The notes beneath the pieces were generated by a model. That model searched no databases. It was not told the origin of the DNA and saw nothing but the letters and a program-made list of their open reading frames with translations. A stretch of 64,000 nucleotides of DNA, taken from Escarpia spicata. Taxonomy: Eukaryota > Annelida > Polychaeta > Sabellida > Siboglinidae. The translations under genes and the position numbers were made by a program. The stretch is from assembly GCA_963995525.1 (NCBI GenBank), contig OZ023207.1:27859632-27923631 (forward strand), in the 5' to 3' direction. Below are positions 44,046-54,309 of the stretch, one piece after another (the first letter of the stretch is position 1; every line of letters begins with the position of its first letter).

Positions 44046-45150
44046 CTATCCTTTATAGTCCACGAGCGCCTTGGCGTCGATCCAGCTGTTGAACGAAGCC
44101 GGATATCCGCTCCATTTCACGAGCACTTCCGCTGCACCCCCCTTACGACGACGACGCTGTAGAACGGCCTCCACGCGATACAGTTTGTCCTTCGGGACGA
44201 TCACGCGTTGCAGTTCCGCTTCGTAGAAGGTGCCGTCTAGCGGCGTCCCGGCGTCGTCCTCCAGTCGATACACGGGCGGCTCGGACGGGTGCGCCTCTAC
44301 GACGGTGAAGAGCTCTTCGCTCCAGTTAGCCATGTACCCTTTTTTTAACCGACCCTTCACCTTGCTGATGCGTACGCGGTCTCCCTCTCGCAGTTTCGGC
44401 TTGCCGCCTTTGGCGCCACCGTACAACCTTTGCCATACGCTCTCCTGGTTTTCGGCGTTGACGCTCGCCGGTGTCCTGCCGATGCTTCGATGGTAGGCGT
44501 TGTTGTACGACCGTTCGAGATGCGTCAACGCTTCTACGTGTCGCAGCGTCTGATGTTTCGTAAAATACCGCCACATGCGCGTCTTCAACGTCGCATTGAA
44601 CCGTTCCACGACGCTCGCTTTAGTCTCCTCGTTGTGCGTCACAAAATGGTGGACGCCGTAGTCCTTCAAGAGTTTCTGTAGGGGCCCGTTGAGAAACTCC
44701 GTCCCCTTGTCGGTCTGCAGGGCGTTCGGCGGTCGCTTCGCCTACAGCAGGGTCTCGAAGGCCGCGACGAGCGCCGGGTCCGCTTTACTCTTCAACGGGA
44801 CGCACCACGCCCGCTTCGAGAAGACGTCAATAAACGTCAATATGAACGTTATACCGTTATTGTATTTGTTCAGTGTAGCGACTTCGAACCAATCGGCCCG
44901 CCCACGATAACGCAGCGCCTTTTGAAATTCCGTTTAACCGGTTTGTGCAGGGTGTACGTATCCTGCGCCACTAGCCACCGCTTGACGATCGGTTTGCGTA
45001 CTACAGCGGCGACCCCCCTGTGCAGCGCGTCGACGCCGCCGTAACTGCCCGCCTGTTTCGGATCGTAATAGGCGCGCTTCAGGAGGGGGTCGTCGTCGTC
45101 GTCTCGTTGTTGAGTTCGACGCTTTCATTGAGCGCGACGACGACGAGGCC
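44046..45150 (-). pseudogene. Retrovirus-type integrase with chromodomain (right arm), broken
   Basis: Homologue of 38198-39300. The YYDPKQAGSYGGVDAL region lies near 45070; the segment around the first catalytic Asp is altered by a short deletion (near 44905, ADWFEVATL instead of ADLVDVATL). TVIDVFSK-like and CVPLKSK blocks follow, then an in-frame TAG near 44740 and LQTDKGTEF (second Asp). From 44669 the frame is open: KASVVERFNATLK (Glu), YNNAYHRSIGRTPASV, and a C-terminal chromodomain VKWSGYPASFNSWI ending at 44046. The Gly-rich expansion of the left arm is absent. Confidence 0.85.
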
Positions 45151-45264
45151 GTCCGGACACCATGACGACAATAAACGATCGCGATTGACGACTACTAATA
45201 TGCAGCCACAGAGAAGGAGGACAAGCGCTACGGCGACGACGACGACGACTACCGACCTTTGCAT
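45079..45264 (-). CDS. Small single-pass membrane protein (right arm)
   Basis: 61 codons from ATG 45264. One hydrophobic segment (SVVVVVVAVALVLLLCG), then NRDRLLSSWCPDGLVV and NESVELN. It aligns end to end with the left-arm protein at 38091-38267. A PIF/Harbinger element begins 10 bp upstream of its ATG and has probably separated it from its promoter. Confidence 0.65.
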   Translation of the reverse strand: MQRSVVVVVVAVALVLLLCGCILVVVNRDRLLSSWCPDGLVVVALNESVELNNETTTTTPS

Positions 45265-45274
45265 TGTTCGTTAA

Positions 45275-46808
45275 TGCTAGGCACACACCAAGCGACTAAG
45301 GCCGACTTGAGTTGGCAGTCGGCGCAAAAAGCAGTTGGTGCTAAACGCCAATTAGTTCCGCCGACTAGCGCCGACTTCTGCCCGCACACACCAGCCCGCA
45401 CATACCAACCGACTCGATCGTGCCGACCGTCGGCGCTCGGCGTGATCCTTGTGGAAAACAAATCCACTATAAATACGCGTGTTTACCCATTTTGGTGTTT
45501 ACTCGAGATGGCGCCGTTGTTCGATAAAGATTTGATAATTTTAGTGATGGCTGTGGCAGCAGTTGCCGTAATACGATGTCGTCGCCGCCGCCATCGTCGT
45601 CGACTACGAACAAAAACAAGGAAAGCGTGGATGCGTCCACACACAGCGGCGCGAGAGGAGCAAGGGGCCTACATTAATTTAGTAGAAGAATTGCGCCAAA
45701 ACGAACACGATTCGTAAAAAAATTCATAGCGCATCCTATAATCGTCACAACAGCCCAGCGTCACATGATCGCCGTAAATACATTCAATAACTGTACAGAC
45801 AGGCTATGAAAATACGAATTTCACGCTCATTTATGTAATGGGGAACGTTGCCAACGACTACGGATTTTTTTGATACGCCTACAATAAACGCATGAAACAT
45901 TTGTAAAAAAAATATGCTAAAACGGCTATCAGAAAAACTATACTTGTAACTTAAGTTGGAGCTTCGTCGTCAGCCTTCACGATGATATGGCTTGATCATA
46001 TCCTCCAGCAAAGGAACGCATAGCGTCGAGCTATGTTTTATATCACAACGCAGAAAGTTATATTTAGCCATTTCAGTTAACAGTTATTTTGAAGTGTAAT
46101 CAGTCGCACCCAACGAATTCTTGAAAAACTTTCCCACAGCTAGCGCCGCTTTGCGGATTTTTAAGGCTTAATATATTATATGCGCCCGGTAGCGGCGCCA
46201 CCAGAAATAACGTTTTTCACAATAAAAAAAATGGCGATTCCTGTCGGAAGCGGGAAATAAAGTCAGGTGCAAATTATGTTTATTTGTCGCGCCTGTTTTA
46301 AGAACAAGTAATAAAAAACGATGATGGTCAATGACAATAGGATAAAAAGTTATGTACCACTTTCTGAAACCTTGGTTACACGCCAACCCAGGTTAGTAAA
46401 ATATTAAAATTAAAATGAAACCTTGACCTTGTGGCCCGAATTGGCTTGAAAACTAAAAAAAGATGCCGGGCATAGCCTTATAATATATCGAGGCCTATCA
46501 TATGATCGCGTTATGATTTCTCATTGGCCAAGTTACCGCCGACCGTCGTGTTATGAAAAAAACCTGCACACACCAGCCGACTCGTCATCGGATATGCGCC
46601 GACTTGTCACCGGATACCTCCTTATCTAACGCCGAATACCGATTAACGCCGACCGCCGATTCAACATTTGAATCGGCGTTAGTCGGCTCTATAAGGCCGA
46701 CCGTCGGCCTTAAATTTGGCACACACCAACCGACTGTCGTCGGCCTACGGTTTTTACGCCGACTAGTCGGTTGGTGTGTGCGGAAAATCGGCTGGTGTGT
46801 GCCTAGCA
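45275..46808. mobile_element. PIF/Harbinger element nested in the Polinton-like right arm
   Basis: The ends are perfect inverted repeats TGCTAGGCACACACCA, flanked by TAA at 45272-45274 and TAA at 46809-46811, the 3-bp TWA duplication of Harbinger insertion. The left-arm homologue lacks this 1534-bp block at the same site, which confirms insertion. Subterminal regions at both ends hold many direct and inverted copies of GCACACACCAxCCGACT and GCCGAC, likely transposase-binding sites. The interior has one fragment of a nuclease gene and otherwise AT-rich filler. Confidence 0.88.
45508..45717 (+). pseudogene. Harbinger nuclease N-terminal fragment
   Basis: 69 codons from ATG 45508. A hydrophobic start is followed by basic RRRHRRRLRTKTRKAWMRPH and EEQGAYINLVEELRQNE, matching the N-terminal W-x-RP...GxY..LVxELR region of HARBI1-type nucleases (compare the fragment at 30457). 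The frame then stops at 45715; no DDE domain follows. The surrounding element is therefore non-autonomous. Alternatively the remainder lay in another exon that has been deleted. Confidence 0.6.
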
Positions 46809-46811
46809 TAA

Positions 46812-47580
46812 GGCGTCTCCCACTCCGACTCCAAGACTCCGCTACGGCGTTTTCAATCTTTTTTGGCGAGCCGCCGGTGTTGCTGCATCCACGTCACTCC
46901 GAGACGACTGGGCTTATCCGGCGTCGGCGCCCCCTATCCAAGCCGCTTCGGCTGCCGCTGCTGCTGCTGCATGGCCGTCCGATACCGGGGGTTACCGACG
47001 AACTCCATAGGAATGTTCAGCCTCCTGATACGCTCCCCGAACACTTTCCACCCTACAGGTGGCGCCATCTTCTTTGCGTTCGCATGAGATCGTTCACGAG
47101 ATCGACCATGTTGCTCCCCGCGAACGTTTGACCGTCGTAAACTAACTCGCCGCGGGCGTTCCATCGACACAGCGGATCGGATTTCATTTTTGCGATAAGG
47201 CGGCCGGCTTTTCCTTTCAGGGTTTTCGGCACGCTGTCCACGATCTCGCGCTCTATGGCGTCCAAGGGTGCCGCCTCCTCCTCCCCCGCCTCCTTCGCAA
47301 CCGGTGGCGTCGCCGCCGCCGTCTCGTTCTTCACCACCGACACGCGTACTGGCTGCGCCGCTCGAGCCGCCTCTAGCGCGTTGTAGCGACCCAGCACCTG
47401 ATTGTTCGACGCCACCTTATCGTGTTCGGATAAATCCGACCGGTCTAGAACGTTTTTCATGTCGCTGTCCAGGCTACTCATTTCACGTGATCGGGTCGTG
47501 CTCGGCGGCTGGTCGATGAGCAGCAGGAGGCTCTCCACCAATCGCGGGTCGACCAATGCCATCTTCTTCGCGTGCTGCAT
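46812..47580 (-). pseudogene. Conserved Polinton-like protein of unknown function (right arm)
   Basis: ATG 47580, 2 nt after the basic-protein stop. It is open for 175 codons: MALVDPRLVESLLLL, an acidic/Ala middle, then VPKTLKGKAGRLIAKMKSD, WNARGELVYDGQTFAGSN and MVDLVNDLMR. A single-base loss near 47085 shifts the frame; the conserved continuation KKMAPP...GWKVFGERI and MEFVGNPRYRT follows in another frame to about 46934, and the basic tail decays up to the Harbinger insertion. Proteins with this block are frequent beside F54H12.2/F54H12.3-like genes. Function unknown to me. Confidence 0.7.
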
Positions 47581-47582
47581 CT

Positions 47583-47933
47583 TCACCCTCCGATTGCCTG
47601 TCTGAGCAGGGGGAGAAAGACGGTGCTCGCTAAAGGCGCTAGCAGGGCCGTCAGAAGTCCACCCGCCCCCGTTTGCAGGATGGCCCGTCTCTGTCTGACG
47701 GGCACTCTTTTATTCGCCAGCCTATGCAAGTGGAGCCTGTATTTTTTCAGTACTCTTCTCTGCTTCTGCGATACTTTCACGTTCCCTTTCAGAATGTTGT
47801 ACGCGCAACCGCACAGGCTACAGATGAGGTCGGCGTCGGCGTGGGCGAATACGGCTTTTCGCAGTTCGACGTTCCTCTTATAGCGGTTCAGCATCTGCAG
47901 AGCCAGAATATGCCTCTTCACGCGGTCCGTCAT
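47583..47933 (-). CDS. Basic protein with hydrophobic C-terminus (right arm)
   Basis: 116 codons, uninterrupted. It has a KRHILALQMLNRYKRN start, paired cysteines in CSLCGC, a basic middle KVSQKQRRVLKKYRLHLHRL, KRVPVRQRRAIL and a hydrophobic Gly/Leu-rich end (GAGGLLTALLAPLASTVF). The basic-then-hydrophobic pattern is common to a small Polinton protein found next to the ATPase; a role in virion DNA or membrane contact is inference. A TATAAAAA box at 47977-47970 stands about 40 nt upstream, directly after the ATPase stop. The gene is deleted from the left arm. Confidence 0.7.
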   Translation of the reverse strand: MTDRVKRHILALQMLNRYKRNVELRKAVFAHADADLICSLCGCAYNILKGNVKVSQKQRRVLKKYRLHLHRLANKRVPVRQRRAILQTGAGGLLTALLAPLASTVFLPLLRQAIGG

Positions 47934-47969
47934 CCTTAAAGCGAATGGCGCGCGCAGTGACGTCGCCCC

Positions 47970-47977
47970 CTTTTTAT
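47970..47977 (-). promoter_or_regulatory. TATA box before the basic-protein gene
   Basis: TATAAAAA on the minus strand, between the ATPase stop (47982-47980) and the ATG at 47933. The spacing of about 40 nt to the ATG matches the other TATA boxes in the element. Confidence 0.6.
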
Positions 47978-47979
47978 AG

Positions 47980-48595
47980 TTACTTCCTGACGTAGACGTA
48001 CTGAAGGCGGTCGTCTGGAAAAATACACTTGCACAGGCGCATGTCGTACTCCGTTTCCTGTTTCAGATCTACGAGGAGATAGCCGTACGCGGCCGACGTG
48101 GCGTCTTTGAAGGACTCGATCATGTAGTCGACCTTGCCCGGATACATCTGTTTTGCTAGGTGACTTACATGTCCGGCGTCCCGGGAGCTCTTGTATTGGG
48201 CGTTCAGACTAACTGTGCGGTTTTCTTTCCCTTTCGGAAACATATTCTGCAGCAGTTGTACGACGGACGTATTACAGTGATGGCTTTTTTTTTGTAAACA
48301 GGGTCGTGACCCGACTATCGGTTTCCTCCATGAGGTCATCGAGTACTAGAAGCGTCCTCGTGTTGGCGTCTAAACGCGTCGGATCCGGTAGGCCTTCTAC
48401 GAATTCTATTTTGCGCGGCATCGAGGCGTAGGCGTCCTGCCACTGACCGTAGCACCACAGGAATTTCTCCTGCGGCGGCTCGATCACTGCGGCGGCGTAT
48501 TGTATTAGGCGAGCGACGAAAGTAGTCTTACCGCACCCCGTGGGGCCGGCCACTATACACGTAAACGGATGCTTCAACGGCGCATTGTAGCATTT
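47980..48595 (-). pseudogene. FtsK/HerA (A32-like) packaging ATPase (right arm), frameshifted
   Basis: It would power packaging of element DNA into capsids. The N-terminal part has CIVAGPTGCGKTTF (Walker A), FLWCYGQWQDAY and TLLVLDDLMEE (Walker B), then an A9 run near 48290 that puts the rest out of frame by one base. The remainder is VVQLLQNMFPKGKENRT, SLNAQY, SRDAGHVSHLAKQMYPG and YGYLLVDLKQ, ending at 47980. The segment after LNAQY is a few residues shorter than I expect for the family. Upstream of 48577 only a few codons are open before the element breaks off at about 48595, so the NADAR gene of this arm is absent. Confidence 0.82.
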
Positions 48596-48599
48596 GTTT

Positions 48600-49100
48600 T
48601 ATTATTTAAAATATGTTAATCATTAAACATATTACATTGAACACGCGTGCATACGTTGGAATGTGAACAGGGAATGATTACTATATCGACTGATGAAGCG
48701 ATAAATGGTATTTATTATCCAATAATTTGGGTGAATTAAGTAACACACATTCTGTGAATCCTGCTGAATAAACCACAATCAAGACTTATCAACTTGTACT
48801 TCAGCACACGTTGTTGTTGTTTCTCTCAACCAGTTTCAAGGCAGTGTCCAGCTGTATAAAATACATGTAGTAATATTGGGCACACAAAACACATAAATCA
48901 ACCACGTTAAAACGTAAACCCAATTGACACAAAGGTAATTTATGGAAATACGATAATTTTGTCACATATTACTTGATTTAAAACAATTGCTAAGTATGCA
49001 CGTAATATGCTAGCACGTATCTTATCAAGATGAAATCAAACTTCTATCAGTAGGTGCGGCTATTGTGTGTTCATATATGTAGGCCTAGGTAGTTAACAGA
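48600..49100. other. Gene-free AT-rich flank
   Basis: Composition drops back to host-like AT-rich DNA at about 48595. No inverted copy of the 36.7-37.2 kb flank was recognised here. Confidence 0.45.
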
Positions 49101-49103
49101 AAA

Positions 49104-49180
49104 TGGGGCCTGATGGCGTAGTGTTTATAAGAAATGACTCTGAATCAAGAGCAAACTGGTTCGATTAATCTTCTTGCCGT
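49104..49180 (+). repeat. tRNA-like SINE head
   Basis: GGGGCCTGATGGCGTAGTG resembles a tRNA 5' end and A box; CTGGTTCGATTAATC resembles a pol III B box about 45 nt later. The segment does not give a complete cloverleaf with a paired acceptor stem, so it is called a tRNA-derived repeat rather than a gene. Confidence 0.35.
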
Positions 49181-49189
49181 TTCGAAGTT

Positions 49190-50680
49190 TAAACAAATTC
49201 GTTGATTGAAACATGATCCATTTTATTCAAATATACACAATTCAATATTTACTCAAATCTTCTGGCAACTATTAAAGCGTGTTGTGCACACAGAGAAATA
49301 CAAGAGAGTATACATAAGAACGTGTATGAGAGGAGTGAACTATTAATTGGTTTGAGAAATTCCGTTTTGGTGGACACTAACTAAGAAACTACCTGTGTTG
49401 TTTTGTGTGTAGTATATATCTGTTTTTAATAATCACGGATTTATATTTTACTGTCTGATTAGATTCAGTCGACGTGCCTTGTTGTTGTCTTTACAAAACT
49501 ATTGTACACAAGCAATCGGAACAACTCAGCCTGCTCGCTTTTATTGCTTATTGGTAACAATGCGTTACTAATTTATACATTATTTAATTTGTGTATGTTT
49601 CTAAATTATGTTAATTAATCCAGCCATAGCATAGGTAAATATTTAAATACTCTGTTTTAATTGTATTCATGTGTGTACATAAATACTTTTCATGGAGCAT
49701 ATATGCCAAGAATCCTTTTCTACAGCAGTGTATGTGTGTGCGCGTGCGGCGGGCATGTGCGCGCAAGCTCGTGTATGTGTATGTGTATGTTTGTGCGCGT
49801 GTGCGCGTTTGTGTGTGTATATGTGTGATTTTGTGTGCGATCGTGGGAACATGTGTGCGTGTGTTTATACGTGGGTGCATGCAGACACCAAACCTGCCAC
49901 CTTGTGTGTGTGTATTGAGGGAGTCTTGGCATATCCTCTTTCCTTGGTGTGGACCCGCCCATATATTTAATTGACAATGCAATAGCGATAGTGTCAGTTG
50001 ATACATCCGGTGCTACACACACATGCACAACTGAAGTAGCAAGCGCCCGTGAGGTTCATACGACGATGGTAAGTTCTATTGACCAGTTTCACCAGTTTTA
50101 ATTATGTTTGCATTTTTGTGTGCATGAGTGTACAGGTCCTACATGTATTTGTTTAGTTGTGGATACTACGTATACGTATAATGTTATATTCCTATGTGTG
50201 CCTATAAGCAGAGGGAAACATGAAAATTACCGTTTAGTTCAAAATTTGCATGTGGTATTGTGCATGTATAATTATACGAATATGCATCTATGTCATAGCA
50301 TGTGTGCGTACATGCGTATATGAGTGTAGGTGTGCATTATTTTATTCGTGTATGCTTGCCTGAATGAAGGGTTTTATGAACGCATTGCATGACCGCGTGC
50401 CAGCCAGTCTACACGAATGCGTGTATTCGTACGCGTGAACGTGTATGCCGATGTATTAAGATAGCTCGTCGTTTTTCCTGCGAATGCTCTCAACTGTAAT
50501 TTGCCATTCTTACTAACTAGCCCGCTAAGCTCCTCCGGATTCGTTAAAAATTTCCTTTACGATCTTCTGCACAAGAACCTCTTTCCTTAGATTACTAATC
50601 TTTCTTCTGTCAACCATTTTTTTGTGATTCTTCGAACAAAGCTCTTCTAACAAACTTGAAAGTTCTCTTGCTGTCGTTGC
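49190..50680. other. Gene-free interval with degenerate GT repeat
   Basis: A degenerate GTGTGCGCG microsatellite occupies about 49730-49905. Other sequence is unremarkable. Confidence 0.4.
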
Positions 50681-50681
50681 T

Positions 50682-50682
<1 letters not shown>

Positions 50683-50769
<87 letters not shown>

Positions 50770-50819
50770 GTGTAGTATTGGGAGTAGTAGTAGTAGTAGT
50801 AGTAGTAGGTGTAGTAGTG

Positions 50820-50863
<44 letters not shown>

Positions 50864-50932
50864 CGTAGTAGTAGTCGTAGTAGTAGTAGTAGTAGTAGTA
50901 GTAATAGTAGTAGTAGTAGTAGTTGTTGGTGT
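50683..50932. repeat. (GTA)n trinucleotide microsatellite
   Basis: About 250 bp of GTA/TAG repeats with a few GGT and CGT interruptions. Poly-Val and poly-Leu frames over it are artefacts. Confidence 0.97.
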
Positions 50933-50939
50933 ATTAGTA

Positions 50940-51995
50940 TATAGCTGTTCTTGTTCTTGTTTTCTATGATTACAATCATCACGCGAGTATCCAGCCGTAT
51001 ATGTTCGTAATTAAAATGTATATAAACTGGCATATTGATGCAAAATAAAACATTATGTATTTTTAAAATATTAGTAGTTTACGTGAATGTTTTGTCTTTG
51101 CCGGTTTATGAAGCTAGTAAAGTAACATGCTGTATTCAATTGCAAAGTTATATATTGTTTGCTATTATGTCAACACAGAAATGGCGACAACGAACCTCGC
51201 CGTGTTTATCTGGCTGCTGAAGTCGGTCGGGTTCTTACAAAAGTTATCAGGATTACGCCGATGGCCAACATCTCTCCGGCGGCGCACTGAGGTTGAAAGA
51301 TGCATCGAATCCCGCGTATATCCCTGTCCCATGCCTAAGGGAAGATTTCCCTGGACGCCGGACATTTTTCTCAAGTTCACTAGCGATGTCCAGTTTAGCT
51401 AGGATTTTGAAGAAGCGGATACATTTCGTGCATCATTTAGTTTTGTAAGGAGAGTGACGGTTTGGGTAAGTGTACACGATACGTTTTGAGGTACATGTTT
51501 ACATATTGACTTATATAAACATTTCTTGGTGCAATAAGTCAACATATAACCACATGAATATCAGGTTTGTTTCTCAATTTCCAGGAAATGTTGGGTCATT
51601 TAAAACAAAACAGTATTTAATCAATAATATCCTGGTCAATGATATTTAATACTGGACTAAAAGCTAAAGATACTCATCCAACTATATAGTCGTAAGTACA
51701 ACAATAATATTAATGTACATACCTATACCTTCATAAATAATTATTATCGAGAGGTCACGTGTCATAAAAAATTGTGTTCCCAGTGACCATTGTAGGAATT
51801 TACCGGTGAAACCAAACCGTCAGTAAAGATGGCTCAAAACAGTTATAATATAGAGTGACGGAACCCTTGTTAGGTGTCTTGGAAAATAGCGTGGCATCCG
51901 TAATTGTTATAAAATAATCTGCAAGGGCAACGCCTGTCTTGCCGTATACGTGTTATGTTGCGGTAACCAAACAAAACTTTTACTATTATTTTTTC
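50940..51995. other. Interval with no supported gene
   Basis: A 91-codon frame at 51127-51402 could be upstream coding sequence of the hydrolase remnant, but no domain or splice match supports this. The antisense frame looks repeat-derived. Confidence 0.35.
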
Positions 51996-52000
51996 TACAG

Positions 52001-52123
52001 ACACTGATAATGAAATGCCTCGGATATGACGCTCACGCCGCTATCATCATGCGTCATATGATAGCGATGCCGCCGCCAAGTTTCCCGAAGCCAGTTACGC
52101 CACCTGAAGATCCTTTGCTTCAG
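52001..52123 (+). pseudogene. AADAC-like hydrolase, upstream exon
   Basis: A TTTTTTCTACAG acceptor precedes 52001. The exon encodes TLIMKCLGYDAHAAIIMRHM then MPPPSFPKPVTPPEDPLLQ, resembling the segment just before the alpha/beta-hydrolase core in invertebrate arylacetamide-deacetylase-like proteins. It ends in phase 0 at CAG, followed by GCAAGC, a non-canonical but accepted GC donor; the next exon joins in frame. Confidence 0.55.
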
Positions 52124-52622
52124 GCAAGCTATATGATATCATTGTACAAGTAACTAATACAACCAATGACATTGACATTCCCAACCGAGTCCCGCTTCTT
52201 TGTTACTTGGTAAAGTACTTATGTCAGGGGTCAAAAGTGAAAACCAAATGTATGCTATTTCGACCGGGTCTCACGTATGTTAAATGCTGAACAGACAGAT
52301 GTAAGGTGATTCCTTAAATAAATATTTATCAAAAGTATGCTTACATTTATATCGCAATAATTTCAAATGCACAAAAATTAATAATAATTGATTACTGTAT
52401 ATAGTGTCGTCTACCAAGTAGCGAAGTATTTAACAAAATCGTAATTTATTCAGCCTTATAAATGTACGTATTGCGATTCATTTTGTTCGTTGTCCTACCT
52501 GATGCATTCTCTCCACAGTCTCAACCAGTTAAAATAGAACAACGTTATGGTGATTGCTGCTGCCCTTGGCTTGTTGCTCTGTAGGTAAAGTATGCCAGTG
52601 TATTACCGAATTCCCGTTATAG

Positions 52623-52743
52623 GTGATGCACGATATGTTCGGTGGTGTTGAAGTGATATTGTACCAGCCGACAACTCCCCAGGACAGACCACGCGGTGGA
52701 CTGGTGTACATGTACGGCGGTGGCTGGGCCATGTTGTCTGCAG
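52623..52743 (+). pseudogene. AADAC-like hydrolase, oxyanion-hole exon
   Basis: A TTATAG acceptor precedes it. It encodes VMHDMFGGVEVILYQP and PRGGLVYMYGGGWAMLSA, matching the first strands of the AADAC/HSL alpha/beta-hydrolase core. The oxyanion-hole motif is normally HGGGW; here the His is Tyr (YGGGW). A CAG|GTGAAT donor follows. Arylacetamide deacetylases hydrolyse ester and amide bonds at the ER membrane. The exon or exons carrying the GxSxG nucleophile are not present before the next coding block. Confidence 0.7.
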
Positions 52744-53185
52744 GTGAATTTATATATTTGCAACTATGTCTTACTCCTTGGTCAAAAATGTGTTTTAATA
52801 TGGAAACAAGTAATACTAATAATAATAATAATTGATAGCTCTCACGTAGCAAAAGTATTATATACTCAACAATCTCACGTAGTATAATGTAAGCTATTTT
52901 TACGGTCACACTGGTATATCACGCAATTTGCAATAATAATCAAAATGAGATAATCCAATGTTAATTCCGCAACAGAAATAAAACAGGCAAATAACCGTCT
53001 TGACAAATGCACAACCAGTGATAGGCAGCAGGTGGCAAAATTGTGTTTAGTTTCTCATCGTCATGCTTTTTATATATAAATGTACAAACGTGGGTCATTG
53101 TATATGCATTTTTGGCTAGGCATGTGTATATATTAATTAGCTGGACCTTCCTCTGATCTACCAGTTAGTCATGCATTAAAAACCC

Positions 53186-53618
53186 AAACCTTCCTCTCAT
53201 CGACTTCTCCCGCAATTGCCACACGACGGCTGCCGCGAAGGCCCGCTACAGCCGACTGGTGCCATGGTCGGCTCTCCCTGACACCTGCGTCAAGTCAGAC
53301 CAGAAACGACGCTTCCTGGCGTGTCGTCGCGGAAATGAGGCCCTCTGGAATAGAGTCAAGAAGGTGTTCTCTGACCAGTACTTTGCTCCTCTCATGGCAC
53401 GTGACCTGCGTAGACTTCCGGAAGCTCTAATCCTTAACGTGAAGCACGATGTTGTGAGGGACGACGGGATTATATACGGTCGGCGCTTGAGAGCAGCAAG
53501 AGTGAAGGTAACCACAGCAATGTACTGCGCCCCGCATTTTATATTTGGATCCCCTGAAAATAAAGTGATGAAGAGTATGATTATAGATATCGTCTACGTT
53601 CTAAATCGCCGACTTTAG
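53186..53618 (+). pseudogene. AADAC-like hydrolase, last exon, 5'-truncated
   Basis: The frame reads LIDFSRNCHTTAAAKARY, YFAPLMARDLRRLPEALIL, DVVRDDGIIYGRRLRAARV and APHFIF before TAG at 53616-53618. The D-x(5)-DG-x(2)-Y block holds the catalytic Asp and APHF the catalytic His of this hydrolase family. The inverted copy at 63086-63545 has a clean acceptor and about 10 more N-terminal codons; here the homology starts abruptly without an acceptor. With the Ser exon missing, the locus cannot make an active enzyme. Confidence 0.75.
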
Positions 53619-53759
53619 GTTTGGATCTGATCAGTTGCAGTGTTCGTTATTGGTTGGCCTACTCAGGTAAGCAGACAGTTTTTCAGCGTCGACTATGAAT
53701 AACGCGAGTGACGTGTCTCGGTTTAATTCTGGTATACCAAAAGCAGAGCACAGCGACAG

Positions 53760-53945
53760 GCACCGGTACATACACACACGCGCACCCGCACGCATACACG
53801 CACACGCACACGTACACCCACGCACGAGTAAACAAAAAGCACCCACACACTCAAGCGCAATCACACACACACTTATGCACGCACCATGGCATGGACACAC
53901 CAGCGTGCACGCGCGCGCACACACACTCATCCATAATCTCACACT
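53760..53945. repeat. Degenerate CA microsatellite in the hydrolase 3' flank
   Basis: Imperfect CACACG repeats. The same flank and repeat, inverted, follow the second hydrolase exon at 62.7-62.93 kb. Confidence 0.85.
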
Positions 53946-53959
53946 TAAACTGATCAGTC

Positions 53960-54300
53960 GCAATATTCCATGGAACATTTCCACGAAAGGTAGTCATTCA
54001 ATTGTGATGTTTATGATCAAACATTATAATATATGTCGGGCTAAACATGCATAGGTGTTCTGAGTTGAATGGCCCACTAACGGTAGTCCATTCAATGGTA
54101 GTCCAAAAGAATGTCAACTTCAAATAAATTGCAAAAGTAATTTTGATAGTGTTTTAGTTAGTATTATATATGTACATTACCAGAAAAAGTCCACCGAAAT
54201 CCATGTAGTGGAACTTTGTCATTTTGACAAGTTGTCAAAAGTCGCTGTCAGTGATGTTTTGGCTTACTAAAATGTAGGGGATAGGCGTTATTTAGACTGT
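53960..54300. other. Gene-free AT-rich interval
   Basis: No recognisable feature. Confidence 0.35.
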
Positions 54301-54309
54301 TATATATAT

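Larger units (their letters stand above)
37200..48595. mobile_element. Polinton/Maverick-like element, inverted two-arm arrangement
   Basis: The block is GC- and CpG-rich against AT-rich surroundings and carries Polinton/adintovirus hallmark genes: chromodomain integrase (F54H12.3 type), packaging ATPase, major capsid (F54H12.2 type), minor capsid/penton-like, pX-like basic protein and small membrane proteins. The left arm (37.2-41.03 kb) reads on the plus strand and the right arm (48.6-41.03 kb) on the minus strand; homologous genes in the arms are clearly diverged. No terminal inverted repeats or 6-bp target duplication were identified. No polymerase B or maturation protease was found. Confidence 0.85.

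Noticed and set aside
50647..51033. Poly-Leu/poly-Val frames
   Set aside because: Translation of the (GTA)n microsatellite.
51127..51402. 91-codon plus-strand frame and its antisense before the hydrolase exons
   Set aside because: No similarity to the hydrolase N-terminus and no donor joining it in frame; the antisense frame looks repeat-like.
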